DNA of 50,223 bases, taken from assembly GCA_945883615.1 (NCBI GenBank), contig CAMCYB010000009.1, positions 1 through 50,223 on the forward strand, read 5' to 3'. The position numbers and the translations under genes are program-made. Below the pieces are notes generated by a model. It was not told where the DNA came from. It ran no database searches and was given only the letters and a program-made list of their open reading frames with translations. This stretch comes from Bordetella parapertussis (GTDB lineage Bacteria > Pseudomonadota > Gammaproteobacteria > Burkholderiales > Burkholderiaceae_B). Below are positions 28,821 through 37,760 of the stretch, in pieces (position 1 is the stretch's first letter; each line of letters opens with the position of its first letter).

Positions 28821-30290
28821 TTAAGCATTAACGAGGTTAGCTGCGGGCTGAACCGGATCAAGTGTATCGACGGGCACCAAGGGGTTCACTGGTTTTGCGC
28901 CCACTACTGTCTTGAAGACGTTGTAAGCCATTAAACACATGCCGCTAAAGTAGAGGGCTCCGCCCAACAGACGAATGGCGTAGAACGGGTACGATGCCTT
29001 AACCGACTCAACAAAACTATAGGTCAACGAACCATCAGCTTCAGTGGCACGCCACATGAGGCCCTGCATCACACCGGCTATCCACATTGAAGCGATATAG
29101 AGCACCACGCCAATTGTGGCGATCCAGAAGTGAACCTCAATCAACCTGACGCTGTACATACGGTCTTTACCCCATAAACGTGGAATGAGGTAATACAACG
29201 AACCAAAAGTAATCATGGCAACCCAGCCTAAAGCACCTGAGTGCACGTGGCCAATGGTCCAATCGGTGTAATGCGACAATGAATTGACCGTGCGAATCGA
29301 CATCATCGAACCTTCAAAGGTCGACATACCGTAAAAAGACAGGGACACCACCATAAATTTTAAGATGGGGTCAGTACGTAATTTGTACCAAGCACCTGAC
29401 AACGTCATAATGCCGTTGATCATGCCACCCCACGAAGGTGCCAACAAAATGAGCGAGAACACCATACCCGGTGCCTGCGTCCAATCGGGTAGAGAAGTGA
29501 ACATTAAATGGTGTGGGCCTGCCCACATATATGTAAAGGCTAAGGCCCAGAAATGCACAATCGACAGGCGATATGAATAAATAGGTCGATCAGCCTGCTT
29601 AGGAATAAAGTAATACATCATGCCCAAGAAGCTAGTGGTCAAGAAAAACCCGACCGCATTGTGCCCGTACCACCACTGCACCATGGCATCTTGAACGCCC
29701 GCATAAGCCGAATATGACTTCCACATTGAAACGGGAATTTCAACGTTGTTAACAATATGCAAAATAGCAATGGTTTAAATATATGAGCCAAAAAACCAGT
29801 TTGAAACATAAATGTGTTTAACGCGGCGCTTGACGATGGTGCCAAAAAATACAACAGCATAGGCGACCCATACCAATGTAATTAAAATATCAATGGGCCA
29901 TTCAAGCTCAGCGTATTCTTTACTACTGGTAAAACCCATTGGCAAGGTGATGGCGGCGCCAACAATAATGAGCTGCCAGCCCCAGAAAGTAAACGCTGCG
30001 AGTTTGTCACAGAACAAACGGGCTTGAGAGGTACGCTGCACAACATAATAAGACGCGGCAAATAAAGCGCTACCACCAAAGGCAAAAATAACTGCATTGG
30101 TGTGCAAAGGGCGAAGTCGACCATAACTTAACCACGGAATATTAAAATTGAGCTCAGGCCACAGTAACTGTGCCGCTATCCATACCCCAACGAGCATGCC
30201 AACAATACCCCAAACTATCGTCATGATCGCGAACTGGCGAACAATTTTGTAGTTGAAAGATTCGGTATTGGCAGAGAGTAACTGAGCCAT
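28821..30290 (-). pseudogene. ccoN: cbb3-type cytochrome c oxidase subunit I with one in-frame stop codon
   Basis: Catalytic heme-copper subunit that reduces oxygen. From the ATG at 30290 (AAGGAAG 7 nt upstream) 171 codons run to a TAA at 29775-29777, and the protein resumes in the same frame: NWFFGSYI, stop, [15 protein letters not shown]. The whole spans about 489 codons, normal for CcoN. The first half holds the low-spin heme ligand H63 ([10 protein letters not shown]). The second half holds the rest of the active site: [24 protein letters not shown] and [12 protein letters not shown] leucine TTA would restore it by one base. A TTG at 29762 could restart the second half but has no Shine-Dalgarno. 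Either a real nonsense change, readthrough, or an error in the sequence. Confidence 0.88.
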
Positions 30291-30345
30291 GATCAAACTT
30301 CCTTATGTATAAATTGCAATTTAGTAAGGCAGATTTTGCCTTTTA

Positions 30346-30552
30346 TTACTTGTGAGCGATTTGATTTTCATCAAGGTTTGATGAATGAGCTGTCGTTTCT
30401 GAGGAAGCTGGGGTGTCAACGTCGCGAAGAATTGAATGCGCAGCATGATCAGGGTCGTCATATTGCCCTGAAAAAACCGCCCACCACAAAATGCCGCCAA
30501 TCAGCGCGACGAACACAAGCGAAAGAGGTAAGAGCAGGTAAAGCACTTCCAT
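30346..30552 (-). CDS. ccoS: cbb3 oxidase assembly protein CcoS/FixS
   Basis: 68 residues: MEVLYLLLPLSLVFVALIGGILWWAVFSGQYDD is the classic CcoS N-terminus, a single helix followed by the W-A-V-x-S-G-Q-Y/F-D-D motif. The tail is polar and poorly conserved. CcoS is required to insert cofactors into cbb3 oxidase. It begins 3 bp after the stop of the CcoI-like gene and precedes ccoN by 55 bp. Confidence 0.9.
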   Translation of the reverse strand: MEVLYLLLPLSLVFVALIGGILWWAVFSGQYDDPDHAAHSILRDVDTPASSETTAHSSNLDENQIAHK

Positions 30553-30555
30553 GAT

Positions 30556-31530
30556 TTAACGACTGCGTCGCATCGACGGTTCGACGCTAAGCGGTGCTAT
30601 GGCAACGTTACTGAGTGGTTTTTGATACAAACGGTAGGCATTCAAACACACCGCTACTGACGACACCAACATGGCTAAAGCGGCGACCCAAGGGGTCACC
30701 AAACCAAGCGCTGCAAGCGGTGTTGTAAATAAGTGAAAAATTAGCGAGCCATATAAATTTTGACGTGTAATGACTGCTGTTTGTTGATAAAGCTGAAGTA
30801 TTTCTTGTCGCGTTAGATCGGGGTATGCGGCCAAGGTTGCGTGTGTAGCAGCCAACGATACGGGTGCAGACAATGACAAGGCGCAAGGGCAACTCATGAC
30901 CAACAAAGCAACCATTACGGCTAAGGCATGGCTGGGGTCAGTAAACCACCAGTATGTGGCCACAATAAAAGCAATACTTAACTGCACCACCACAAACCAC
31001 ATGGCAATACGGTCAGCTCGGTTTAATAAGCCAACACGTAAATCTTTAAGCTTTTTTCCAAAATGGGTATGATTGACGGCTTGGGTGGCACGGGTTTCAA
31101 AGTAACGAGCCGTTAGTAAAAACGCCACAAACATGGTGACCGAATCAAAATACACTTCACCATGGCCCTGCCACGTCGCAAAAACACTGGGAATAAAGGC
31201 AACCGTCATGCTGATTGCAACGGGTACGTCCATCGTTGTGCGTCGCTGTTGGTAAGCCTGCCAAGCACCCAACCAGACAGGCCAAGCTGAATACAAAATG
31301 ACGGGTACGGTTAACACCAAACTCGCCCAGTTCATTAAGAAAATGGCCCAATCAAGTACATCAAGATTGTCTTGCCCAAACGCATCTTGACGAAGGTAGC
31401 CCGGCAAAGCAAACATCATCACTTGCATCATCGCTAGCCAAGCCAAACCTAAACGAACGAGCGCGCGGCGACGCGTCAACATGTCATGAGTCGTTAGAGG
31501 CAGATTCAGGGCAAATATAGATTTAGCCAT
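30556..31530 (-). CDS. CcoI-like copper P1B-ATPase reduced to its eight membrane helices
   Basis: 324 residues in one open frame at the ccoI position. All eight P1B helices can be assigned: about 25-45, 60-90, 100-120, 127-145, 174-196, 203-228, 258-279 and 280-302. The copper motif C214-P215-C216 and the M8 motif M287-L-V-S-S are kept, and the M7 Tyr-Asn pair is replaced by Phe-His. Missing are the heavy-metal-binding N-domain, the actuator domain with TGE (expected between helices 4 and 5, where only about 25 residues remain) and the whole phosphorylation/nucleotide domain with DKTGT (expected between helices 6 and 7, where about 30 remain). Normal CcoI proteins are over 700 residues. It cannot be an ATP-driven pump. 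A true role is unknown; decay by in-frame deletions is the alternative. Confidence 0.8.
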   Translation of the reverse strand: MAKSIFALNLPLTTHDMLTRRRALVRLGLAWLAMMQVMMFALPGYLRQDAFGQDNLDVLDWAIFLMNWASLVLTVPVILYSAWPVWLGAWQAYQQRRTTMDVPVAISMTVAFIPSVFATWQGHGEVYFDSVTMFVAFLLTARYFETRATQAVNHTHFGKKLKDLRVGLLNRADRIAMWFVVVQLSIAFIVATYWWFTDPSHALAVMVALLVMSCPCALSLSAPVSLAATHATLAAYPDLTRQEILQLYQQTAVITRQNLYGSLIFHLFTTPLAALGLVTPWVAALAMLVSSVAVCLNAYRLYQKPLSNVAIAPLSVEPSMRRSR

Positions 31531-31538
31531 ACGTTCAT

Positions 31539-31544
31539 ATTATG
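31539..31544 (-). promoter_or_regulatory. Predicted -10 box of the cbb3 operon promoter
   Basis: On the minus strand CATAAT lies where a class II FNR promoter needs its -10: with T at -7 the start of transcription falls near 31532, placing the FNR box centre about 40 bp upstream. The predicted ATG of the first gene is at 31530, so the mRNA would be nearly leaderless. Confidence 0.5.
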
Positions 31545-31564
31545 TCGATCAGTTTTTCGAGGTA

Positions 31565-31578
31565 TTGATTTAAATCAA
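31565..31578. promoter_or_regulatory. Perfect FNR box upstream of the cbb3 operon
   Basis: TTGATTTAAATCAA is an exact palindromic match to the FNR/Anr consensus TTGAT-N4-ATCAA. Its centre is about 41 bp before the ATG of the first operon gene. With fnr encoded at the other end of the cluster, oxygen-responsive induction of the oxidase is the natural reading. Confidence 0.88.
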
Positions 31579-31613
31579 AAAAAAACGCAGCACCGATCTC
31601 TCGGGCTGCGTTT
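31577..31613 (-). terminator. Intrinsic terminator of aceA
   Basis: On the minus strand AAACGCAGC (31605-31613) and GCTGCGTTT (31583-31591) form a stem, extended by an inner CCGA/TCGG pairing, followed by nine T (31585-31577). The T-tract runs directly into the FNR box of the next operon, sharing two bases. Confidence 0.88.
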
Positions 31614-31662
31614 AAAACGTCAATAAAAGCTTATAGCTAAATGACTTACTGACGTTATGTCA

Positions 31663-31700
31663 TCACATGTGATTTTTCACATGTGAATTTACACATGTGA
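31663..31700. repeat. Three CACATGTG palindromes at 14-bp spacing after aceA
   Basis: TCACATGTGA at 31663-31672 and 31677-31686, and ACACATGTGA at 31691-31700. The start-to-start spacing is exactly 14 bp. The last copy ends 1 bp from the aceA stop codon, so all lie in the aceA 3' untranslated region, before the terminator. Confidence 0.9.
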
Positions 31701-31701
31701 A

Positions 31702-33003
31702 TTAATGCGACTCAAATTGAGCTTCTTCAGTTGAACCCGTTAAGGCTGTGGTTGAAGATTGACCGCCTTCAATCGTTTGTGTCACGGCATCAAAATAACC
31801 CGTGCCCACTTCACGCTGATGTTTCACAGCGGTAAAGCCTAATTCAGCAGCAGCAAATTCTTTTTCTTGCAATTCAACGAACGCACTCATTTGATTGCGA
31901 GCGTAGCCATGTGCCAAGTGGAACATGCCATAGTTCAAGGCATGGAAACCAGCCAATGTGATGAACTGGAACTTGTAACCCATAGCACCCAACTCACGTT
32001 GGAACTTTGCAATGGTGGCGTCATCAAGGTTTTTCTTCCAATTAAAGGAAGGTGAGCAGTTATATGCCAACAATTTACCTGGGAACTGGCGATGAATGGC
32101 GTCAGCGAACTTACGCGCATACTCAAGGCTAGGGGTAGCGGTTTCGCACCAAATTAAATCGGCATAAGGCGCGTAAGCCAAACCACGTGAAATGCCTTGA
32201 TCAATGCCTGCACGGCTGCGAAAGAAACCCTCAACAGTACGCTCACCTGTCAAGAATGGGCGATCGTTTTCGTCAACATCGCTGGTGACTAAGTCGGCGG
32301 CATCAGCATCGGTACGTGCCAATAACAAGGTTGGCACACCCATGACATCTGAAGCTAAACGAGCAGCAATCAGCTTAGCAACGGCTTCGCGTGTGGGTAC
32401 CAATACTTTGCCACCCATGTGACCACATTTTTTAACTGAAGCCAATTGATCTTCAAAATGCACACCACTGGCACCCGCATCAATCATTGATTTCATGAGT
32501 TCATATGCATTGAGCACGCCACCAAAACCGGCTTCTGCATCAGCAACGATCGGAGCCATGAAGTCGATATAACCTTCGTCACCTGGGTTTTTACCTTCCA
32601 TCCATTGAATTTGGTCAGCGCGTTGCAAGGTGTTGTTGATACGACGAACCACTTGTGGCACAGAGTTGGCTGGGTATAAAGATTGATCTGGGTACATTTC
32701 ACCAGCCAAGTTGGCGTCACCCGCCACCTGCCAGCCCGACAAATAAATACCCTTTAAACCGGCCTTGACTTGTTGCATAGCCTGGTTACCGGTTAAGGCA
32801 CCAAGTGTGTTGACGAAGGGTTCGTTGTGAAGTAATTTCCAAAGTTTTTCAGCACCTTTTTGTGCAATGGTGTATTCAATACCAAAGCTACCGCGCAGAT
32901 TGACAACTTCTTCTGCGCTATAGGTACGTTTAATACCCTGCCAGCGAGGGTTTTGAGCCCATTCTTTTTGCAACTCACGCACTGCCGTTTCGCGGTTAGT
33001 CAT
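31702..33003 (-). CDS. aceA: Isocitrate lyase
   Basis: Splits isocitrate to glyoxylate and succinate, the entry to the glyoxylate bypass used for growth on acetate and fatty acids. 433 residues, as E. coli AceA (434). Active-site loop KKCGH (in [16 protein letters not shown]), ADAEAGFGG metal-site motif and [10 protein letters not shown] are all present. The ATG at 33003 has AGGAGC upstream; a TTG two codons earlier is unlikely. No malate synthase or aceK is adjacent. Divergent from queF across 314 bp containing four operator-like sites. Confidence 0.96.
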   Translation of the reverse strand: MTNRETAVRELQKEWAQNPRWQGIKRTYSAEEVVNLRGSFGIEYTIAQKGAEKLWKLLHNEPFVNTLGALTGNQAMQQVKAGLKGIYLSGWQVAGDANLAGEMYPDQSLYPANSVPQVVRRINNTLQRADQIQWMEGKNPGDEGYIDFMAPIVADAEAGFGGVLNAYELMKSMIDAGASGVHFEDQLASVKKCGHMGGKVLVPTREAVAKLIAARLASDVMGVPTLLLARTDADAADLVTSDVDENDRPFLTGERTVEGFFRSRAGIDQGISRGLAYAPYADLIWCETATPSLEYARKFADAIHRQFPGKLLAYNCSPSFNWKKNLDDATIAKFQRELGAMGYKFQFITLAGFHALNYGMFHLAHGYARNQMSAFVELQEKEFAAAELGFTAVKHQREVGTGYFDAVTQTIEGGQSSTTALTGSTEEAQFESH

Positions 33004-33204
33004 GTTCAAATGCTCCTGGTTTCGTTAAAAATTAATTCGTTTGTTAAGGTAAAAAATAGGTTTGGTGTGTTGTTACTAAATATTTAAACTTTAGAAGATG
33101 ACACCGTTGACATAGTCTAAGGCTTTATTGCTTTGCAAAATACTCTTTTGTCTTATATAAGACTATATTTTTTAACTATATTAATCAATACGTTACATTT
33201 TTAA

Positions 33205-33303
33205 TTTCTCAATGTGAAATGTAGTTTGAGATTATGAAATAATTAATTGCGGCACTGCATCATTATATTTCACAATATAAATATTATTTTTCACATTATG
33301 AAA
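33205..33303. promoter_or_regulatory. Four TTTCA-N5-TGAAA operator-like sites between aceA and queF
   Basis: Sites at 33205-33219 (TTTCTCAATGTGAAA), 33225-33239 (TTTGAGATTATGAAA), 33268-33282 (TTTCACAATATAAAT) and 33289-33303 (TTTCACATTATGAAA, perfect). The pairs are spaced 20 and 21 bp start to start, about two helical turns. The last site ends 14 bp before queF. The regulator is not identifiable. The remainder of the gap (33004-33204) is A/T-rich with no other structure I can support. Confidence 0.6.
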
Positions 33304-33317
33304 AAAAAGGCTCTGTT

Positions 33318-34151
33318 ATGACTGACCAAATAGATTTAGCCCCGCTTGGGCGTGAAACCCCTTACCCCACTCACTACGACCCGACTTTATTGTTTCCAAT
33401 AAAACGTCAACATATGATTCCTTCAAATATTTCAGTGGTGGGTTGGGATTTCTGGCGCGGCTATGAGCTTTCTTGGTTGCAGCGAAATGGCCTACCGTGT
33501 GTTGCACTCATCAAAATAACCGTGCCGTTTGATAGCGCGTTTATGACTGAATCAAAATCACTTAAGCTTTACTTAAATAGTTTTAATCAAGAAAAATTCA
33601 ATGACGTTGAACAATTAATAGCGTGCATTCAAAGCGATGTGAGCATTGCAGTGGGTGCAACAGTTGATGTGAGCCTGGTGATGGCAGAGCATTTCAAAAC
33701 TGAATATATTGACGAACCAAACGATTCGGGTCATTTAGTTGAAACAAATATTGATCAAAGCCAGCAAAATTTCGATGTTTATTCGCCAGATGCCAATTTG
33801 CTTCGTTGCGACAGGCAACAACCTTTTGTAACAGAATCTGTATTTTCAAGGTTGCTAAAGAGCAACTGCCCCGTTACAAACCAACCCGATTGGGCAAGCG
33901 TACACATTCATTACTCAGGCTACCCAATTGACCATGAAGCGCTATTGGCTTACATCGTTTCATTTAGACAACATCAGGGTTTTCATGAGAAATGTGTTGA
34001 AACGATTTTTGCTGATTTGATGCAGGTCTGCCAGCCAGAACGTTTGTCTGTTTACGCTAGGTATACCCGTCGAGGTGGGCTAGACATTAACCCTTGGCGC
34101 GCTACGCCAGGTTGCAAGCCGCCAACCTTGATGCGAAGCGCACAACAATAA
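33318..34151 (+). CDS. queF: NADPH-dependent 7-cyano-7-deazaguanine (preQ0) reductase
   Basis: Reduces the nitrile of preQ0 to the amine preQ1 in queuosine synthesis. 277 residues, the long two-domain YqcD-type form like E. coli QueF (282). N-terminal domain has the ESKSLKLYLNSFNQEKF motif; the C-terminal T-fold has the catalytic cysteine in LLKSNCPVTNQPDWAS and the HYSGYPIDHEAL block; ends with DINPWRATP. I saw no preQ1 riboswitch in the leader. It converges directly on pgsA, whose stop codon begins at the next base. Confidence 0.95.
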   Translation: MTDQIDLAPLGRETPYPTHYDPTLLFPIKRQHMIPSNISVVGWDFWRGYELSWLQRNGLPCVALIKITVPFDSAFMTESKSLKLYLNSFNQEKFNDVEQLIACIQSDVSIAVGATVDVSLVMAEHFKTEYIDEPNDSGHLVETNIDQSQQNFDVYSPDANLLRCDRQQPFVTESVFSRLLKSNCPVTNQPDWASVHIHYSGYPIDHEALLAYIVSFRQHQGFHEKCVETIFADLMQVCQPERLSVYARYTRRGGLDINPWRATPGCKPPTLMRSAQQ

Positions 34152-34721
34152 TTAAGTTTTGGCGGCAATAACGGGCCATGCTCGACGTAGGTAATAAAAC
34201 ATTGACCAGACCGTCAAAATAGCCGCAACGATAATAAGTACTTGACCGATGGCATAAATGGGCAAACCCCAAGCTGACTGACCGTAGATCAAACAGGGTA
34301 TGGCTATCATTTGTGCAGCTGTTTTAAATTTACCCAACCAATGCACCGCTACATTGCCGCTTGCGCCGAGTTGCGCCATCCATTCGCGCAGGGCTGAAAT
34401 GGTGATCTCACGGCCAATAATGACCAACGCAATTAAACTGCCAACGCGGTCAAGATTAATGAGTACAAGCAACGCCGCGGTCACCATGAGCTTGTCAGCA
34501 ACCGGGTCTAAAAACGCGCCAAAAGCTGATGTTTGATTCCAGCGCCGAGCAAGCCAACCGTCTAACCAATCAGTAATTGCGGCAAAAATGAAAACCCATG
34601 CTGCTATGGCATCTCTCAAGACGATGGGCAACACCGCCTCAGGCACATAAAAAAGTGCAACAAAAAATGGAATTGTCGCGATGCGAAACCAAGTCAGGGC
34701 TATAGGTAAGTTAAACGGCAT
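34152..34721 (-). CDS. pgsA: CDP-diacylglycerol-glycerol-3-phosphate 3-phosphatidyltransferase
   Basis: Inner-membrane enzyme for the committed step of phosphatidylglycerol synthesis. 189 residues with four to six helices and the CDP-alcohol phosphotransferase signature: DWLDGWLARRWNQTSAFGAFLDPVADK, i.e. D-G-x2-A-R-x8-G-x3-D-x3-D. It follows uvrC, as in E. coli and many proteobacteria, after 113 bp containing a perfect hairpin. Confidence 0.94.
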   Translation of the reverse strand: MPFNLPIALTWFRIATIPFFVALFYVPEAVLPIVLRDAIAAWVFIFAAITDWLDGWLARRWNQTSAFGAFLDPVADKLMVTAALLVLINLDRVGSLIALVIIGREITISALREWMAQLGASGNVAVHWLGKFKTAAQMIAIPCLIYGQSAWGLPIYAIGQVLIIVAAILTVWSMFYYLRRAWPVIAAKT

Positions 34722-34751
34722 GATGCCTTATGCTAACCGACTTTTGACATT

Positions 34752-34775
34752 TTCTCAGGGCTAAAGCCCTGAGAA
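34752..34775. other. Perfect 11-bp hairpin between uvrC and pgsA
   Basis: TTCTCAGGGCT (34752-34762) and AGCCCTGAGAA (34765-34775) are exact complements; folding with a four-base loop gives a 10-bp stem. No T-run follows on either strand. It may be an mRNA processing or stabilising structure between uvrC and pgsA. Confidence 0.6.
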
Positions 34776-34834
34776 GTCTAAAGCGAGGCACCATTGCCAG
34801 GAAGCTAAAAAAATTTCAGGCAAGATGGCGTGCA

Positions 34835-36685
34835 TTAAACCTGGTGCAAGGCATCATATAAGTGTTTAGCCAGGTCTAATGAAATGCCCTCTGTCGTTGC
34901 CAACTGATCTACCGAGGCGGCAGTTACACCGCTCAGGCCACCAAATCGAGCTAAAAGTCGTTGTCTGCGCTTGGGGCCAATGCCCTCTATATCTTCGAGT
35001 CTGGAAACTTGACGCGCCCGAGCACGTTTTGCACGCATACCCGTGATAGCGAAGCGATGCGCCTCGTCTCTGATATGTGCAATGAGCATCAATGCGGCAG
35101 ACCCTTCACCTAATGCTTGCGCGGGCCGATCGTCTGCAAAAATTAAAGTTTCTAAACCGACTTTACGGTTTTCACCTTTGGCGACCCCCACCAAAACCTG
35201 CGGGCTCAGACCATACTCTTCAAACACTTGACGGGCCACTTCAACTTGACCTTTGCCCCCATCAATCAACACCAACCCGGGCAACGGTTCATCGCCATCA
35301 GCCACTTTGGCATAACGTCGCGTTAAAACCTGACGCATAGCGGCGTAATCGTCACCCGGCGTAATACCGTTAATGTTGTAGCGCCGATAAAGAGAAGATT
35401 GCATGTCGTGCTGTTGAAACACCACGCAAGAGGCTTGTGTCGCTTCGCCAGATGTATGGCTAATATCAAAGCATTCAATACGCAATGCTGCCAGTGCACT
35501 GGGGTCCGTATCAAGATCAAGTGCTTCAGCGAGAGCCAAGGTGCGTGCACTTTTTGATGCACTTTCACTCAGGTGTCGGGCGAGTCCAATGTGTGCATTT
35601 TGCAACGCTTGTTCAAGCCATGATTTTTTCATGCCGCTGGGGCGGGTTAATAATTTTGAGCGTGTTTGCTTTAATGCCATGAGCGCATCAAAAATACTAG
35701 AATCATTTAACGAGTGAGAAAGAATAACGGTCGCAGGTAATGGGTTGTCAACATAATGCTGAGCCAAAAAAACGTCAAGAATGTCGCTGGGTTCATCACC
35801 ATTTGTATGGGTAGGAAAAAACGACCGATCGCCTAAATGTCGGCCACCCCGAACCATGGCGAGGTTGACACACACTTGGCCACCCTCAATAGCGATCACA
35901 ATAATATCGGTATCAGCCTCGTCTTGATCTTCCATTGTTTGCTGCTGCAAAACGCGCGACAAGGCTCCCATTTGGTCACGTAGTTGAGCGGCCTGCTCAA
36001 ATGCAAGCGTTTCAGCCGCCTCAAGCATTCGGGCTTCAATTTCAGACAAAACCGCTTGGGTTTGACCACTTAAAAACCGGCTTGCGCGCTCGACATCTGC
36101 CACGTAATCGGGTAATGAAATTTCACCCACGCAAGGCCCAGAGCATCGCTGAATTTGAAACAGTAAGCATGGGCGCGAACGATTGGCAAAAACCGTGTCT
36201 TCGCACGTTCTCAAACGGAAGACTTTTTGTAGAATGTGCATGGTGTTACGCACGGCCCAGGTGTTCGGGTAGGGGCCAAAAAATTGGCCTGCGCGTTGAG
36301 TACTGCCCCGATAATAGGCCATTCGGGGTGCTGCATGGCCAGACAACATGAGATAGGGGTACGACTTATCATCACGAAACAAAATATTGTATTTAGGCTT
36401 GAGTTGCTTTATTAAATTGTTTTCAAGCAATAAGGCCTCAGCCTCAGAGCGCGTCACTGTGATGTCAATATGCGCAACGCGAGCCACCATATGCGCAATG
36501 CGGGGGCTCACCACTGTCTTTTGAAAATAAGACGTGACGCGTTTTTTTAAGTCGCGCGCCTTGCCTACATACAGCACTTCGCCAGCAGCATCAATATGGC
36601 GATAAACGCCAGGCAAATGCGGCAATGTCGTTAAAAATGCCTTAACGTCAAATGTTTCAGATGATGACGAATTAGGTGTTGTCAT
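34835..36685 (-). CDS. uvrC: Excinuclease ABC subunit C
   Basis: Nuclease making both incisions in nucleotide excision repair. 616 residues (E. coli 610). GIY-YIG domain at the N-terminus ([20 protein letters not shown]), UVR/UvrB-binding segment near 205-240, RNase H-like C-terminal nuclease ([21 protein letters not shown]) and paired HhH motifs at the end ([21 protein letters not shown]). Its start overlaps the end of nagZ by 14 bp, and pgsA follows downstream. Confidence 0.95.
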   Translation of the reverse strand: MTTPNSSSSETFDVKAFLTTLPHLPGVYRHIDAAGEVLYVGKARDLKKRVTSYFQKTVVSPRIAHMVARVAHIDITVTRSEAEALLLENNLIKQLKPKYNILFRDDKSYPYLMLSGHAAPRMAYYRGSTQRAGQFFGPYPNTWAVRNTMHILQKVFRLRTCEDTVFANRSRPCLLFQIQRCSGPCVGEISLPDYVADVERASRFLSGQTQAVLSEIEARMLEAAETLAFEQAAQLRDQMGALSRVLQQQTMEDQDEADTDIIVIAIEGGQVCVNLAMVRGGRHLGDRSFFPTHTNGDEPSDILDVFLAQHYVDNPLPATVILSHSLNDSSIFDALMALKQTRSKLLTRPSGMKKSWLEQALQNAHIGLARHLSESASKSARTLALAEALDLDTDPSALAALRIECFDISHTSGEATQASCVVFQQHDMQSSLYRRYNINGITPGDDYAAMRQVLTRRYAKVADGDEPLPGLVLIDGGKGQVEVARQVFEEYGLSPQVLVGVAKGENRKVGLETLIFADDRPAQALGEGSAALMLIAHIRDEAHRFAITGMRAKRARARQVSRLEDIEGIGPKRRQRLLARFGGLSGVTAASVDQLATTEGISLDLAKHLYDALHQV

Positions 36686-37733
36686 GCAGCGTACGCACGA
36701 TGGCTACCGCATGTTGATAGCTCGGTAAAGCTTGAAGATCACGCCATTTCATTGCTTTTTTAACTGGCATCAGGCGTTCTATGCGGGCTGCACTTTGCGG
36801 GTCAAGCGCAACGTCAAGCGTATCGATTAACTGCTGCGCCAAATCGGGACGGTTACAAACCAACGCCATATCGCAACCGGCTCCCAAAGCAGCTTGGGCT
36901 CGGGCCAGAATATCGCCTGCAACACTCGCCCCTTCCATTGTTAGATCATCTGAAAAAACAACCCCATCATATTTCAATTTTTGACGCAGAATTTCACTGA
37001 TCCATTTTGAAGAAAAGCCCGCAGGCTTACTATCGACTTTTGGGTAAATGACATGTGCCGGCATCACCGACGGAATAACCCAATCACCCAGCCACAAATA
37101 GGGTGCAGCATCTTCTTGCATGATGCGCGAAAGTGTTCGTGTATCAGTTGGTATTTCCAAATGAGAATCAGCCGCCACTGCGCCATGACCAGGAAAATGT
37201 TTGCCACAGGCTGACATACCCGCCACGGCCAACCCTTGTGCTAGCGCACGAGCTAACATGGCAACCACACGCGGGTCGCGGTGAAAAGAACGATCACCAA
37301 TGACTTGACTGACACCATAATCAAGGTCAAGAACAGGTGTAAAACTCAAATCGACCCCACAAGCGCGCAATTCGCTACCCAGAACGAAACCAACGGCTGT
37401 GGCAGCCGACATCGCACGCAACGGATCGTGAGACCATAAAAGCCCTAAAGAGGCCATGGCAGGCAAGACAGTGAACCCGTCTTCTCGAAAGCGTTGAACC
37501 CGCCCGCCTTCATGGTCAACCGCAATTAAAAGACGCGGATACTTAACATCATGAATTTTTTGTGTCAGTTCAGTTAACTGATGTCTACTTTCAAAATTAC
37601 GGGTAAACAAAATGACACCACCCACTAATGGGTGTTGTAAGCGTTGCTTTTCTTCGCTGGTCAGGCTTGAACCTTGAAGATCGACCATTAGCGGACCACG
37701 CAAGAGGGCTTTAGGTTTCTTAGTTTTTGCCAT
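36672..37733 (-). CDS. nagZ: Beta-N-acetylhexosaminidase NagZ
   Basis: Cytoplasmic GH3 enzyme that removes GlcNAc from anhydro-muropeptides in cell-wall recycling. 353 residues (E. coli 341). Motifs: [24 protein letters not shown] (the flexible loop carrying the catalytic His/Asp pair) and the nucleophile Asp in [10 protein letters not shown]. It sits between pdxJ (27 bp upstream) and uvrC (overlapping), so pdxJ-nagZ-uvrC-pgsA is probably one transcript. Confidence 0.93.
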   Translation of the reverse strand: MAKTKKPKALLRGPLMVDLQGSSLTSEEKQRLQHPLVGGVILFTRNFESRHQLTELTQKIHDVKYPRLLIAVDHEGGRVQRFREDGFTVLPAMASLGLLWSHDPLRAMSAATAVGFVLGSELRACGVDLSFTPVLDLDYGVSQVIGDRSFHRDPRVVAMLARALAQGLAVAGMSACGKHFPGHGAVAADSHLEIPTDTRTLSRIMQEDAAPYLWLGDWVIPSVMPAHVIYPKVDSKPAGFSSKWISEILRQKLKYDGVVFSDDLTMEGASVAGDILARAQAALGAGCDMALVCNRPDLAQQLIDTLDVALDPQSAARIERLMPVKKAMKWRDLQALPSYQHAVAIVRTLHDNT

Positions 37734-37760
37734 ATTTAAATAAACAGCCTAAGTTAAGAT

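Noticed and set aside
28821..29762. Independent gene for the second half of CcoN starting at TTG 29762
   Set aside because: No Shine-Dalgarno is present and the frame continues the first half exactly; a stop codon within one gene is simpler.
33240..33317. preQ1 riboswitch in front of queF
   Set aside because: No C-rich loop or A-rich tail with the expected pseudoknot pairing is visible; the region is filled with inverted TTTCA sites instead.
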